A DNA stretch of 64,000 nucleotides from assembly GCA_036245525.1 (NCBI GenBank), contig BTPG01000007.1:126918844-126982843 (forward strand), in the 5' to 3' direction. The stretch comes from Semisulcospira habei (taxonomy: Eukaryota; Mollusca; Gastropoda; Semisulcospiridae). This document shows positions 22,520-34,088 of this stretch, one piece after another. The notes under the pieces are model-generated. The model was not told the DNA's origin, did no database searches, and saw only the letters and a program-made list of their open reading frames with translations. The stretch's first letter is position 1, and each line of letters begins with the position of its first letter. Both the position numbers and the translations under genes were made by a program.

Positions 22520-23311
22520 AGCAAGCTGCGTTTCAGTCTCTCAAGGATGCCCTGACCACTTCTCCAACCCTGGGCTGCGTCAACTTCAGCAAGCCGTTCA
22601 TGTTGTAAACAGACGCCAACCAGGAAGGTCTGGGAGCCATCTTGTCACAGAAGCAGGAGGATGGACGCATTATACTTACTGCTTTTGCCAGTTGTCGTCT
22701 GCGCCCTTCTGAGCACAATTATTATCAGTCACCACAGTAGTTACAAACTGGGGTTTCTGGCAATGAAATGGGCTATCGCGGAAAAGTTCCGTCATTACCT
22801 AATCAGTAATCATTTCATTATCCTGACTGACAACAACGCTGTCACCCACTTCAAGACGGCAAAGCTAGGGGCCATGGAACAACGCTGGGCAGCCCAACTG
22901 TCGGCTTTTAACTTTGACGTCCAGTATTGTCCGGGAAAGGATAACCCAGCCGACCCGCTCTCCAGAGCTCCAGTTTGCAACTCGGATGCGGAGGTAGAGT
23001 GCAGCCAGATTACTGCAGAGCTGCCCCAAGTTGTCAACCGAATTCAGCTTTCTTTCTGTCAGCCATCAGTAATCCCAGTTGAAATCCGCAAGGCTGAATT
23101 CCCCTTTGACTGTCTTGACGCCTGCGACACACCAGAAATCACCAACCAGGAAATGCCCCAAACTGTTACAGTGACCAAGCGAGAAAAATCCGCTGTGGTT
23201 GCCGCAGACTTGACCGAGCCCACCAATCTTCTTCAGCTTCAGATGGATGACGATGTCATTGTACCCGTGTTTGCTGCATTTCCTCTTAGGCCGGCATGCG
23301 TCTATAAATAG
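22520..23311 (+). pseudogene. Gypsy RNase H region
   Basis: A broken start of RNase H (TDANQEGLGAILSQ, interrupted by a stop near 22608) precedes an open frame. That frame holds FIILTDNNAVTHF, LGAMEQRWAAQLSAFNFDVQ and PGKDNPADPLSRAP, typical of Ty3/Gypsy RNase H. The following 110 residues are not recognised and the frame ends before any integrase zinc finger or core. Confidence 0.8.
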
Positions 23312-24480
23312 GACCGCCCGCGTGGCGCGCTTGTTTTTTTTTTTTTGCCTAACACGCGAGACCCAGTACCAGCACTATAGTAGTGGCCGACTTAATTTCC
23401 GGCACCGGTGCATTGGGGAAAAGATTTCCTAATTTGACCTAACTGTGCGGGTTTTGGAGAGCCTATACTGCTTTCTGATTTCTGCATTGTGGTGTAATTA
23501 AAGAAAACTCAACATGAACGCGTCTCTGTGCCAGTAAGTCCAAACATCCAACCGGTCCCACTAATTACAGTTTCCGATTTGTCACCCGATCACACATGCA
23601 CAACTCTTCTTTTCTTTTTCAAGTATTAAGTGGCTAGAGACTGTATATTTTCTTCTTTTTGTGCTATATTTTAGTTATTACGTGACCAAGTATGCCGAAG
23701 CAAATGGCGAAAACACTGACAAATAACCTGCGGTAGTCCGGCAGTGCCCTTCATTCGGCTCATCGGCCGGGGTCGCACGCACGCCGTCTACACAACGCAC
23801 GCCGGCCCTCTTTCTGTCTCAAAGTATACTTTCACAAGATACCTTAGTGACGTACGCAGCCCTCGAATAATGTAGACATTCAAAGTACAAACTAAGTCAT
23901 TCCGAAGCCGTGTACCTTTTGGCCGCTCAGTATCACCGTCGTGACGCTTACAGCCCGCTCAAGGCATTTTGTACACGTATCACTCACTCGCGCTGCGAAG
24001 CCAGGGTTTTTGCGTACTTTCTGCACGCTCGCAGCAATGTGCATCCACCCCCGCCCCCCACTCCCCCCCCCCCCCCCCCCACACACACACCACACACACA
24101 CACACACACCCACACCCACACCCCAAGGCCCCACCAGCTAACAAGGGAATGCACTACGGGATGTGTTCATGTGCACAACTAGTAGCAGAGTAGTGTCCCT
24201 GTGACCGATCAGCTGCACGGCAAACCGAAACTGATACCGAAAATAGCCTTCTCAGAAACCAACACGCCATTTGTATTGTCTGTTGCGACTGACCGGCCTC
24301 ACTCAACGCTCAGGATTGATCACACGAGGGTCTGTTCTGTTCTGTCTGTCAATAACTCCTTTGGATATCGCGAGACTAAATCTTCTCAAGAAAGGTAAGA
24401 CCAAGTTTCATGAGCGCAATCATTGCTTTCGCATGTTGAGTGGGTGACTGACCGTCGGTAAATAAAGCGAACTCACTTGC
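23312..24480. other. Low-complexity stretch without genes
   Basis: Contains T-runs near 23334, a poly-C and (CA)n block at about 24050-24125, and otherwise unrecognised sequence. Confidence 0.5.
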
Positions 24481-24635
24481 GACTTTCTTGACGAGACAAT
24501 TTTGTGCACACGTGGCCGTTCAGGGCTCTATCACACACATGTGATACGCTCAAGACACGTGTGTGATACAACTTTTCCGCTCAAAGGCAGCAAAGAAGGT
24601 GTGTAAGAAATTGAAATACACACTATACAGTACTA
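24481..24635 (+). repeat. Dispersed repeat with CACGTGTGTGATAC hairpin, copy 1
   Basis: Closely similar to 27466-27630: GCACACGTGGCCGTTCA, a small inverted repeat built on CACACGTGTGTGATAC, then GCTCAAAGGCAGCAAAG and GAAATACACACTATACAGTA. Function unknown; probably a short mobile element. Confidence 0.7.
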
Positions 24636-25100
24636 CTACTACTACTAATATTAATAATAATAATACGTGTCAGTGGTCAAATAGGTTATAATTGTCGTGT
24701 TGTCTTCATGGGAACTGCCTCAATCGCATTTCACTGTCGGAAACAGCATTCACTTTTTACAGAAGCGGTGAGTTTTATGTTGTTATGTCAAATGGTTTTG
24801 TTTCCCCGCAGTACAGCCCAGTAGAAACATGCACCCTTTGAAACATAAGTTGCTCTAAATTCAGTGGCGTATGTCTGACGTTTTTAAGCAAATAATCTGT
24901 CGTATTTAGTCTTTAAGGCTGAACAGATATTTGTTTCCAGCTTTGGGAATGAAAAAAATGTTTCATTTTGTTTAGAATTGTGAGTTGTTTGGAGTTATCC
25001 CTCCATGCACCCTTCGACATACAGATTTGCTATGAACGGTAACGCTGGCTGTCATGTCAAAAGGGAATGATATGGTTCTCAAAATATTTCCTCAGCTGTT

Positions 25101-25104
25101 TGTT

Positions 25105-25163
<59 letters not shown>
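25101..25163. repeat. (TG)n microsatellite
   Basis: About 60 bp of TG dinucleotides. Confidence 0.95.
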
Positions 25164-25165
<2 letters not shown>

Positions 25166-26030
25166 CGGTTTGTCTGGTTACTCGATAAGCCTATTTCGTG
25201 TTATTATCAGTAACTAATAATGCATTTTTCTGCCGCAACCCTGGCAGCAGCAGGGGCGGATTTTGGGGGTGTGGGGGTAAAAAAAAAAAAAAAAAAAGGA
25301 GGGAGAAAAGGAGAAGAAAGAAGAGAAAAAAACCAATGAGAGCAGGAGGGCCCGAAGGTGTTAAAGACCTGATAATGTTGCGTAATCGCGAGTAATTGCC
25401 GTTCTAGTCCAAGTGCGAAAATAGGTTAGCCAACTGAAGCGTGACAAGACTAAACAGACATTGAGATCGGGAGCCAGTTTATGACACTGTTAGACTGATA
25501 GAACAATAGGTTTCTGTTTTTATGCTCTGTTCGACACGCGCGAAGACAGTGTGTGTGCATAAGAAGGATAGATGTTACAGAAATATTACAACAAATCCAG
25601 TTTTATTTCTAAGCACTATCTGCACTTTTTCTGTGAAAGACACTGAACTGATTTCTGTAGGAACTTACCTCGTTATGGCCATAATCTGTAGTGCGTGTGT
25701 ACCTCTAATCTTTAGTGCTCCAGTTTTTTTGTGTGTGACCAAACTTGTACATGCATCAAGTCAGTTTTGAATAAAACTGATGTGAGTGGCTATTTCTTGT
25801 TTTATTTGCAGTAACCTTATCTGTCTTTTTATAAACCTTTATGCAAGATGTTCTGCTATTGTAAATTTTATCATCAGAGTTTGCAGAGGGGTGTGTGTGT
25901 GTGTGGGAGGGGTGGGGGGGGGGGGCTAAAAGAGGACTTTTAGCACAAAACAATACTGTTTTCAGTCCTCAAAATAATGCCCAGAATGCACCAGATTGCA
26001 CAGATTTTAACCATTATTTAAAACTTTTTC
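25164..26030. other. No gene recognised
   Basis: Contains an A-rich run (25279-25297), a (GT)n/G-run at 25890-25926, and an otherwise featureless sequence. Confidence 0.45.
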
Positions 26031-26069
26031 CGGGGGGGGGGGGGGGGGGGCATACCCCCGGACCCCCCT

Positions 26070-26122
26070 AGTTCACTCGCCTGCTTCGCAGGCTCGCGCT
26101 TGTGGCTTCGCCACTTCGCATT
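26070..26122 (+). repeat. Two adjacent short hairpins with TTC loops
   Basis: CCTGCTTCGCAGG and GTGGCTTCGCCAC lie within about 30 bp of each other, preceded by a G-run and CATACCCCCGGACCCCCCTA. This looks like part of a dispersed repeat; no identity can be given. Confidence 0.4.
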
Positions 26123-26278
26123 AATGGTTTCAGGGAAGAGTGCACACCCCCTCAACAATGGCAAAATCCGCCGCTGAGCTGTACATGACGAACTTTTGAC
26201 TGCAAATGGTGATGTTCCCATGATTGAAAGACAGCACGACAATGATAACCTATTTGACCACTGACACGGTTTTATCCT

Positions 26279-26490
26279 TTAAACTGCGACTGACGTAACA
26301 CACGACAACAAGATAGGGGTCGACCATGATAGTTCAAGGGTGGTGCCAGAGTAGCTTTGCGCCTCAAAGCGCAAAGCTACTCTGGCACCACACTTGAACT
26401 ATCATGGTCAATCTGCTTGCCGGACTGGAATATATTAGACATCGGAGGACAACTCCAGATTTGGTAAATGTCGACCTAGAACTCAATGTG
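26279..26490. mobile_element. TTAA hairpin MITE, copy F (worn ends)
   Basis: Hairpin arms at about 26322-26362 and 26369-26409. Both arms carry AGAGTAGCTTTGCGC where copy A has AGAATAGCTTGGCGC. TTAA is present at 26279-26282, but the right terminus (ACTCAATGTGTCTTA) is degraded. Confidence 0.7.
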
Positions 26491-26520
26491 TCTTATGCTG
26501 TATCCTGATATGACATATTA

Positions 26521-26675
26521 TAAGTTATTGGTCAAAAGGGATTGCCCTCGTAGGCCTGAGGGAGGTCAAAGCAACCACTGTACCCCAAAGGCCGAAGGCC
26601 TGAGGGGTACAATGGTTCCTTTGACCTCCCTCAGGCATACAAGGGTCCATGCAGCAAGCCAATGCTACCAATAAC
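26521..26675. mobile_element. Palindromic MITE (GGGAGGTCAAAG arms)
   Basis: Arms at about 26550-26586 and 26604-26640 pair TAGGCCTGAGGGAGGTCAAA with TTTGACCTCCCTCAGGCATA and continue into GTACCCC/GGGGTAC. The inner loop holds its own palindrome (GGCCGAAGGCC). Outer ends share a TTATTGGT-type motif. A half copy lies at 30145-30200. Confidence 0.65.
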
Positions 26676-26799
26676 GTATTTGTTTTCATTCCTCCACTAT
26701 TTTAGTAAAATAAATCAAGAAGACATATTCCGACCTGGATCACACCAGACATGACTGACGTCAAAGGAATATACATTTCTTCATATAGACTTTTTACGT

Positions 26800-27056
26800 A
26801 ATTTAAAATATTTCATGACGTTGCCGTCTCCAGTACTGAGTGTGCTTCTTGTTTCGAACAACACTAAGTAACTTTTTACTTTAGAACGTTTTGGTGATCT
26901 TTTATGGAACAAAACTCGCATCCAAGATGCGTCACAAAGAGCGATACAAGAATTCCGCCATTTGTTGCTACAAGGGTTTTTGTATCACCGACGCATGGTA
27001 CGGTTTGCGCTAAAGGGACTGGTCGTGTGACGTAGGGATGAAAACAAAAAATATTA
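26800..27056 (-). repeat. Dispersed repeat, uninterrupted copy
   Basis: The reverse complement matches 6350-6492 joined to 11353-11445. It provides the empty-site version CCATAAAAGATCACC of the position where the 4.86-kb element inserted. Confidence 0.75.
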
Positions 27057-27186
27057 CATCGGTGTTTAGGTGATACTGAGAATCTCACTCTCGTGGTTTT
27101 AAAACCTTTCCCTACGAGTGAAAGCGAGTATGATACGGTTTTAAGACCACGACAGTGAGATTCTCAGTACCACCTAAACACCGATG
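27057..27186. repeat. 50-bp-arm palindrome
   Basis: Arms 27057-27106 and 27137-27186 pair with about three mismatches over 50 bp (outer CATCGGTGTTTAGGTG, inner TTTTAAAACC). The 30-nt spacer contains an ACGAGTGAAAGCGAGT tract. No TTAA or TA ends are obvious. Confidence 0.75.
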
Positions 27187-27465
27187 TAAGAATCTATTTC
27201 TTACTCACCTATTTCGAGTATTTGCAGTAATCCGATGTGATCTGGTTTTCGGCACACGCCTAGCCACAACAAAGCCTTCATGGTGTCTTATCAAAGATGT
27301 TGACGTAATTTTTGGATGCCAGACAAATGTTCCAACGTGATGACGTAAATGAGCAACATATGACGCCAGAGTCACAGTCGTCACATAAAATGACGTTATT
27401 GTACGTGAGGTTAAAGTAGGTCAAGTTTCAATGTGGCGTTTGCCCGCACCCTTTTGCTGACCAGA

Positions 27466-27630
27466 CTTTCTACAAGACAGTTTTGCACACACGTGGCCGT
27501 TCACGCACCAGAGCTGTATCACAAACGTGTGATACGATCAAGCTGTTTCACACGTGTGTGATACAGCTTTTTCGCTCAAAGGCAGCAAAGGAGGTGTGTA
27601 AGAAATTGAAATACACACTATACAGTACAG
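27466..27630 (+). repeat. Dispersed repeat with CACGTGTGTGATAC hairpin, copy 2
   Basis: Second copy of 24481-24635, with a better preserved inverted repeat (GCTGTATCACAAACGTGTG against CACACGTGTGTGATACAGC). Confidence 0.7.
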
Positions 27631-27654
27631 GGAGAGGCTTCACGTCAGTTTGTA

Positions 27655-27722
27655 AAACTGCAAGAGACATAGACGCTCATGAACCCCCGCAATTGCGGAT
27701 GCTAATGAGGATATATGCCTCT
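27655..27722. repeat. ATAGATCCTCATGAG-family hairpin
   Basis: CTGCAAGAGACATAGACGCT on the left and ATGAGGATATATGCCTCTT on the right flank a small CCGCAATTGCGG palindrome. Same family as 3833-3893 and the array at 56549-56970. Confidence 0.6.
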
Positions 27723-28010
27723 TTTTGAAACCAATTTGCATCTATGCACTTTTGGATGGCTGGGACTCCTTAGGGTTGAATTCACAAATGTTTTAGAAAC
27801 ACGGTCTGCCTCCACTGTCAGTGAATGGGTTAACTACTCACTGTTGTTCTGTACTTCAAACATTATTGGCAAAACCATTAGTATACCCTGTTTGACTGCA
27901 TGATGTTTATATCTAACAATTTAATTGTCTCGTTTCATAGGTTCTCAAATTTAATTTCCTTTTCCGCACTGGAATCTGTTCTTGATCATAGGACAAGAGA
28001 GATAGAACAA

Positions 28011-28080
28011 TGAACCTTTATTTTACAACGGTAAAAGCATTTGGTCACAAAACCGATTTTCAAACTTGCCGTTGCTACAA
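28011..28080 (-). mobile_element. LINE 3' tail copy T1
   Basis: Minus-strand copy of the CR1/L2-like LINE terminus: AGCAACGGCAAGTTTGAAAA, TTTTACCGTTGT, then AATAAAGGTTC. CAACGGCAA and TTACCGTTG can pair as a short stem. Confidence 0.7.
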
Positions 28081-28289
28081 CTAAACTATAAATTACTCAA
28101 AATATTAAAAAAAAAATGGGATGCGCGTATATTCTAAAGTAACTAAAAACGCACACACGAACCCTAAACGTATTCCAAAAGAAAGATAAAAAGGAAAAAA
28201 GGCATTTCCGCATTACTGTTAGCATGCATACAGAAGAACATAACAATACTTTTGAGTTCAAAGGAAAAAAAAAATCCGTATTCCCAGAC

Positions 28290-28293
<4 letters not shown>

Positions 28294-28369
<76 letters not shown>

Positions 28370-28455
28370 AAGGAACAATAAACAATGAACCTTTATTTTA
28401 TAACGGTAAAAGTAATTGGTAACAGGACCAATTTTCAAACTTGCCGTTACTACCA
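28294..28455 (-). mobile_element. LINE 3' tail T2 plus (TC)n
   Basis: Tail at 28386-28455 on the minus strand. On its 3' side is (GA)n at 28294-28367, that is (TC)n in the sense of the element. Confidence 0.7.
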
Positions 28456-28550
28456 TTAAGCTAAGAACTACCATTGAACACTATCACAAACAAAACAACA
28501 GTTTCACACGAAAGTAAATAAAGGCAAACAGGCACAAGCACTCTCTACAT

Positions 28551-28553
<3 letters not shown>

Positions 28554-28612
<59 letters not shown>

Positions 28613-28710
28613 TGATGATGATGATGATGATAATGAAACTTTATTTATCAACGGTAAAAAGTTTTGACAGAAACAAATAGTCATTTTACAAACTTGCCGT
28701 TGCTAACATC
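28554..28710 (-). mobile_element. LINE 3' tail T3 plus (TC)n
   Basis: Tail at 28633-28706 on the minus strand with AATAAAGTTTCAT. Beyond it come (ATG)n and (GA)n at 28554-28611. Confidence 0.7.
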
Positions 28711-28951
28711 TACAATATTAAAAAATAAAGAAATTAAAAAAAAATAAAGACATTGTATTTACACACATTATTTCATGCAACAATAATTTAAAAGAAAATA
28801 AAAATTAAATAATAATAATTTAAAAAAATATTTTAATTAATAATTAAGAAAAAGAAAAGAAATTATATACATAAAATAATAATAACACTCAACATTCATC
28901 TTATACCACTCACAGACAAACACACACACAAATACACACACAAATACACAT

Positions 28952-28991
<40 letters not shown>

Positions 28992-29219
28992 AGTTACATA
29001 AAAATGATCCCACCACCCGCACGATCAATCTTGATATTGTGTTGCTGACTGATAAAAACAGTGCCATCAATAGGCAAACGCCACCCATCTCCAAAGGGCA
29101 TAGATCTTGATTTAACACCACAGACCATAATGTGGATTAGATGTAACATGTGTGACCCTTGTGACAAAGAGATGACTTTTTGCACCAGCAAAATCCATGT
29201 TTTCTCAAAATCTAATTAG
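28711..29219. other. AT-rich stretch with (CA)n
   Basis: Very A/T-rich at 28720-28880, with a (CA)n run at about 28955-28989. No gene seen. Confidence 0.5.
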
Positions 29220-29830
29220 TTTTCACACAGCTGTCAAACACCCGTGACCCTTGACCTTTATGATATCATAGAGTTGACTGAACTAGTATACATGATATTA
29301 AGGTCTTATCATCACCTGTGTGCCTGTGTGCCAAATTTGATTGCAAATTTTGTGAAAATGTGCATAATACCTACAATTTTATCAAAAATTGGCATTTTAC
29401 ACACATTTGCAAGCCTGTGACCCTCTCCATGTGAGCAGTATTTGAGAAAAAAAATTATCTTTTGACAAAATATGGATATTTTGGGCCTATTTGCTGAGCT
29501 CTTGTGACCCTTGACCTTTCCGAGGAATCAACCAAATTAGTATGAATTGAAAGTCTTACCCTCAGGTTATCTTAGTACCAAGTTTGGGTTTGAAGTTTTG
29601 AATAATATTTTAGAAAAAAATAAATTATGTCAAAATATAGCTATTTTTTACCTATTTTCTAAGCCCCTGTGACCTTCCCCTTTGTGAGAGGTCACTCAAA
29701 TTGCTATGTTTGGAAAGGTCTTGACACAAACTATCCTTGGGCCAAGTTGGAAGACGATGGCTTGAATAGTCTCCGAGAAAATGCCAACGTTAAAGTTTTC
29801 GACACAGACCATGGCAGACGGATGACGGAC
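29220..29830 (+). repeat. Degenerate GTGACCCTTGACCTT repeat block, copy 1
   Basis: Internally made of roughly 100-170-bp diverged units, each with TGTGACC(C)TTGACCTT, a GGTCTTA motif and CCAAGTTTG(G/A)TTT. Homologous throughout to 31135-31745. Confidence 0.7.
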
Positions 29831-30144
29831 AGAAAATAATAGAATCACTTTCGCTTCGCACGTGAGCCAACAGAAAAGTGAATATTTCGGGTGACTATCC
29901 GTGACCTCATGTGAACGCTGTAAAAATAAAAATTTACCTTAAAATCGCTCTCAGCGCCAGTCTGACTGAACGAGCATTGTTTGGTAATCCAAATTCATAA
30001 ACTTTCAAAACACGAGGCGCCAAAGCTAACGCCCACATGTTGTCACGTGACCAAAATAATGCCACATTCAATGGTGTCTTATAACCGCAAGATGAGCGAA
30101 TTTGAGTTTTTTTTATGTAAACAAAACAGCTTGAATACCTTGTT

Positions 30145-30200
30145 GGTCGAAGGGGGTACAATGCATGGTTCCTTTGACCTCCCTCAGGCCTACAAGGGTC
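30145..30200 (+). repeat. Half copy of the GGGAGGTCAAAG palindrome
   Basis: GGTTCCTTTGACCTCCCTCA followed by GGCCTACAAGGGTC matches the right arm of the 26521-26675 element. No left arm is present. Confidence 0.6.
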
Positions 30201-30417
30201 AGTGTAGCAAACTCCCGTGACCCAGGCAATAACTTAACTTATCAGATACTAGCCTCACGTATTTGTATGCACACCTCCCCCTCCCCCCACGGGGCACCCC
30301 CCCCCCCCATCTCCCTCACCCCTTCACAACACACACACACACATACATTTAGACCCAAGGTCCCATTTCTCAAATGTTGGAGCTGTTGCATAACCTCTGT
30401 GTACCACTGCTGCGTAG

Positions 30418-30549
30418 ATTGACCATGATAATTCAAGGGTAGTGTCAGATTAGCTTGTCTCCTGAAGGCGCCAAGCTAATCTGACAGTACCGTTGAATTA
30501 TCATGGTCAATCCATTTCCTGCTTCAGGGTCCCAGGCGAAATGGGTTAA
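30418..30549. mobile_element. TTAA hairpin MITE, copy G
   Basis: Arms lie within 30421-30508. Both arms carry AATTCAA and GTCAGATTAG in place of AGTTCAA and GCCAGAATAG. The right end is followed by GGTTAA (TTAA 30546-30549). The left terminus is not clear. Confidence 0.65.
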
Positions 30550-30714
30550 GACACGTTCAGAAAGACTGCCGAAATGTTCTAAGAACACATGACAGGGTCG
30601 GATCACTTTACTCCTGCGGGGGAGGAGGGAGGGGGTGGGGGGTCCAACGTCTTCTTTGGAACCGTGAATCTGATACAAAAGGCCTCCTCGACACTACAAT
30701 TTGCTTCATACGGG

Positions 30715-31045
30715 GGGCCGAAAAATCAAACAGGGAGAGGAGGTGGAGGGGGGGGGGGGGAGTAGTTGACAGACCTAGCTTCCAAGGGCCGAAGAATCAA
30801 ACAACGGGGAGAGGAGGGGGAGGGGGGAGTCGACGGACTTTGCTGCCAGGGGTCGCAAAATTCAAACAACCGAGGGGGGGGGGGGGGGTCAGAACGACAG
30901 ACCTTGCTTTCGGGGTGCCAAAAATCAAACAGCGAGAAGTGCAAGAGGGGAGGGGGGGGGGGGGCGATGCGATAGACCTTGCTTCCAAGGACCGAATGAA
31001 CAAATGAGGGAGGGGGTGGAGGGGGGGGGGGTTCCCAAACACCCC
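30715..31045 (+). repeat. G-rich minisatellite, about five 75-bp units
   Basis: Repeating unit: (A)GACCTTGCTTCCAAGGGCCG, then AAAAATCAAACA, then GGGAGAGG and a G-run of 6-16. Unit copies start near 30717, 30780, 30842, 30905 and 30978. The G-runs could form quadruplexes. Confidence 0.75.
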
Positions 31046-31134
31046 AATAAGGGACTTTGTTATAGCATTTTTACAAATTTGGGCTGAACCCCCCTGCCCC
31101 AACCTGGATCCAACCCTGCACCCCCTTCCCCACC

Positions 31135-31745
31135 CTTGACCTCTGCAATGAGTTGAGTAAATTCGAATGCACGGAAAGGTCTTATCAACTACCTTTGTGC
31201 CAAGTTTGATTGGAAAAATTTGCAAAAATGTTGCCAATACCTAAAATTTTATCACAAATTGGCATTTTACACACATTTTCCAGCCTGTGATTCTTGACTT
31301 TTCCGAAGCGTTATCCAAAACAGTATGCATAGATAGGTCTTCCCATCAGGTATCTCTGTAGCAAGTTTGGGTTTAAAGTTGTTTTTGAAAAAATAACATC
31401 TTTTGTCAAAATGTGGCTATTTTGAACCTATTTCCTGAGCCGGCTCTTGTGACCCTTGACCTTACCGAGGGATCAACCAAATTAGTAGGCTTGGAAAGGT
31501 CTTACCCTCAGCTATCTTTGTACCAAGTTTGGGTTTGAAGTTGTGAATAGTATTTCAAAAAGAAAAAGAATGTCAAAATATAGCTATTTTTGACCTATTT
31601 CCTGAGCCCCTGTGATCTTGACCTTTGTGAGAGGTCACTCAAATTGGTATGTTTAGAAAGGCCTCGCCACAAAATATCCTTGGGCTAAGTTTGAAGAATG
31701 TGGCTTGAAAAGTCTCCGAGAAAATGCCAACGTTAAAGTTTACGA
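31135..31745 (+). repeat. Degenerate GTGACCCTTGACCTT repeat block, copy 2
   Basis: Collinear with 29220-29830, for example AAATTGGCATTTTACACACAT in both (31256 and 29386 regions, first 20 bases given as AAATTGGCATTTTACACACA). A segmental duplication or two insertions of the same element about 1.9 kb apart. Confidence 0.7.
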
Positions 31746-31762
31746 TGGACAGCAAACTACAC

Positions 31763-31877
<115 letters not shown>

Positions 31878-31879
31878 AT

Positions 31880-32330
31880 GATGAGCCGGCAGACAAAATG
31901 GTCTTTACATATATGCAACAGATAAAAGGTTGTTTTAAGCTTGGATTTGAAAATGGAAAGAGATGATGAGTGACGCACATCAGCTGGCAGGGCGTTCCAT
32001 GTAATGGGACCAAAATACGAAAATGCACAATGACCTTGAGTGACTTTATTACGTCTAGGGATCAGGAAAACACGAGTGTCTGAAGCAGAGCGTAGTGAGC
32101 GGGACGGTGTATACAGCTGGACAAGATCAGATAAGTAAGGTGGGGCAGAACCACAAATGATGTTGAAACAAATAACACAGACTTTATACTAAATTATGTA
32201 TGACACTGGCAGCCATTGCAAATCAGCTAGTAGAGGCATATTGTGTTCACGTTTCGGTACACGAAAAATCAGACGTGCAGCACAGTTCATGACTCTCTGG
32301 ATTTGGTCAAGAAGTTACAAATCATAATAA
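31880..32330 (-). pseudogene. L2-like LINE RT C-terminal fragment
   Basis: The minus-strand translation, starting near 32323, reads LDQIQRVMNCAARLIFRVPK, then ADLQWLPVSY, one stop, SAPPYLSDLVQLYTPSRSLR, RRNKVTQGHCAFSYFGPITW and FKSKLKTTFYLLHICK. LQWLPV, PPYLSDL, the PSRSLRS block and FKSKLKT are hallmarks of the C-terminus of L2/CR1-type LINEs. It lacks the RT palm, has one nonsense codon and ends in (TG)n on its 3' side. Confidence 0.85.
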
Positions 32331-32369
32331 TGAGGTTACGTTTGCGCCTAACGACTCCAAACAAAGAAC

Positions 32370-32535
32370 GAGAGCGAAGTCACGGCGGATAACCATAAGC
32401 ATAGACAACACTCCAAACATCCCCAAGAATCATGGATCCTCATGAACTCGGAGGACTCATGATGAGCAATGCCTTTTGGAGATGTTTGGAGTGTTGTCTG
32501 TGCTTATGATACAAGCTGGTTATCGACCGTGATTT
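32370..32535. mobile_element. GATAACC-ended MITE, copy 2
   Basis: GCGAAGTCACGGCGGATAAC on the left is answered by GGTTATCGACCGTGATTTCC on the right. The inner arms share GACAACACTCCAAACATC and a central ATGGATCCTCATGA. About 165 bp; same family as 5697-5885. Confidence 0.7.
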
Positions 32536-32539
32536 CCTT

Positions 32540-33086
32540 CGCGTGCATTGTCGAAACCTCACTAATAACTTGATACTGCAAGGCTTCGCAACCTCTCTGA
32601 ATTCGGATTACGTCAGCAAGCAAAAACGTAAACCTAAAATAGGGCATGCCGCTTATCTCTATAGTGTGGTGTACATGATAATTCGTCTAGATAGTGAAGA
32701 ATTTGAAGAGAAACGTGCTTCAAATAAATTTAAGTCAGGACAATCACACGTACAGGTTGTTATGGGTGACAGGTATACCTACCATCCCACCGATACGTTA
32801 ATTGTTGCTTGACGTGTTTTTGTATTTAAGTCGATGGTTTATCATGTGATGCATTTTAACACTAGTTAAAGTTTATTCCGTTGAATTCTGTAGTACCTGT
32901 CAGGTGCCTGATGACGTCGGATAGAGTCACTAAAGTCTGATAATTACTTGTATTATTGATCATGTTACAGAAAAAGTGCGCGTCCCAAACAACAGGTCCT
33001 GAAATAATTTACTGCTCTGCCTTTACCGCTATTCTCAAAATCCTCCTCTTTTTTTGAAACCGAACCATGCGTGTATAGTTTACTTT

Positions 33087-33092
<6 letters not shown>
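32540..33092. other. No feature recognised
   Basis: An 89-codon chance ORF (32543-32812) has no recognisable domain. No repeat was identified. Confidence 0.4.
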
Positions 33093-33140
<48 letters not shown>

Positions 33141-33143
33141 GTC

Positions 33144-33218
<75 letters not shown>
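33093..33218. repeat. (TC)n / (TGTC)n microsatellite
   Basis: TC runs flank a (TGTC)n core. Confidence 0.9.
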
Positions 33219-33221
<3 letters not shown>

Positions 33222-33451
33222 CACTATGATCCAAATGATTTGCTTCGTATATAGGTCAAGTTATCATTAGCGCGTGTCTGTGTGTGCGCGCGAGCGTGTA
33301 TGTGTGTGCGTGCGTTGCGTGTACTTTCTGTTTTTTCGTTTGTATGACCGAATGAATGAATGAATTTTGTTTAATGTCTCTTCATGTTTAATGTCTCCTA
33401 ATTTTTCTTTGTGTAATTTGGTACTATTAGTAGTACAATTATTATACTGTG

Positions 33452-33657
<206 letters not shown>

Positions 33658-33760
33658 CTCTCTCTCCCTCTCTTGTTTGTAACTGTATCTTATATCATGT
33701 TCATATGTGTATCTTTCTGTACTGTTAGGCCATTGACCTGTGGATATACGTGAGAGAATG

Positions 33761-33762
<2 letters not shown>

Positions 33763-33820
<58 letters not shown>

Positions 33821-33945
33821 TATTATTATATTTGTTGTAGTGTGTAGCAAGGACAAGTTTGAAAATAGGTCTGTGATATAATCTTTTATTATTGTAAAAT
33901 AAAGTTTCATTTCATTTTAATTCATTTCTCTCGTCCCCCCCCCCC

Positions 33946-34014
<69 letters not shown>

Positions 34015-34088
34015 CATCCCTCTGCATGGCTCGCTCCTTTTCTTTCTCATTTTCCTCACCCCCCCCCCCCGCCCCCCCCCAACAACAA

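Larger units (their letters stand above)
20421..23311 (+). mobile_element. Decayed Ty3/Gypsy-like gag-pol
   Basis: Ordered remains of an LTR retrotransposon: gag zinc knuckle, aspartic protease, RT with YIDD, and RNase H. Several stops and frameshifts occur. No integrase or LTRs are seen, so both ends are truncated. Confidence 0.85.

Noticed and set aside
23312..24480. Gypsy integrase or 3' LTR downstream of RNase H
   Set aside because: No HHCC finger, DDE core or repeat of any upstream sequence was found.
28292..28611. CRISPR-like or regulatory repeat array
   Set aside because: The repeats are (GA)n microsatellites next to LINE tails, with no spacer structure.
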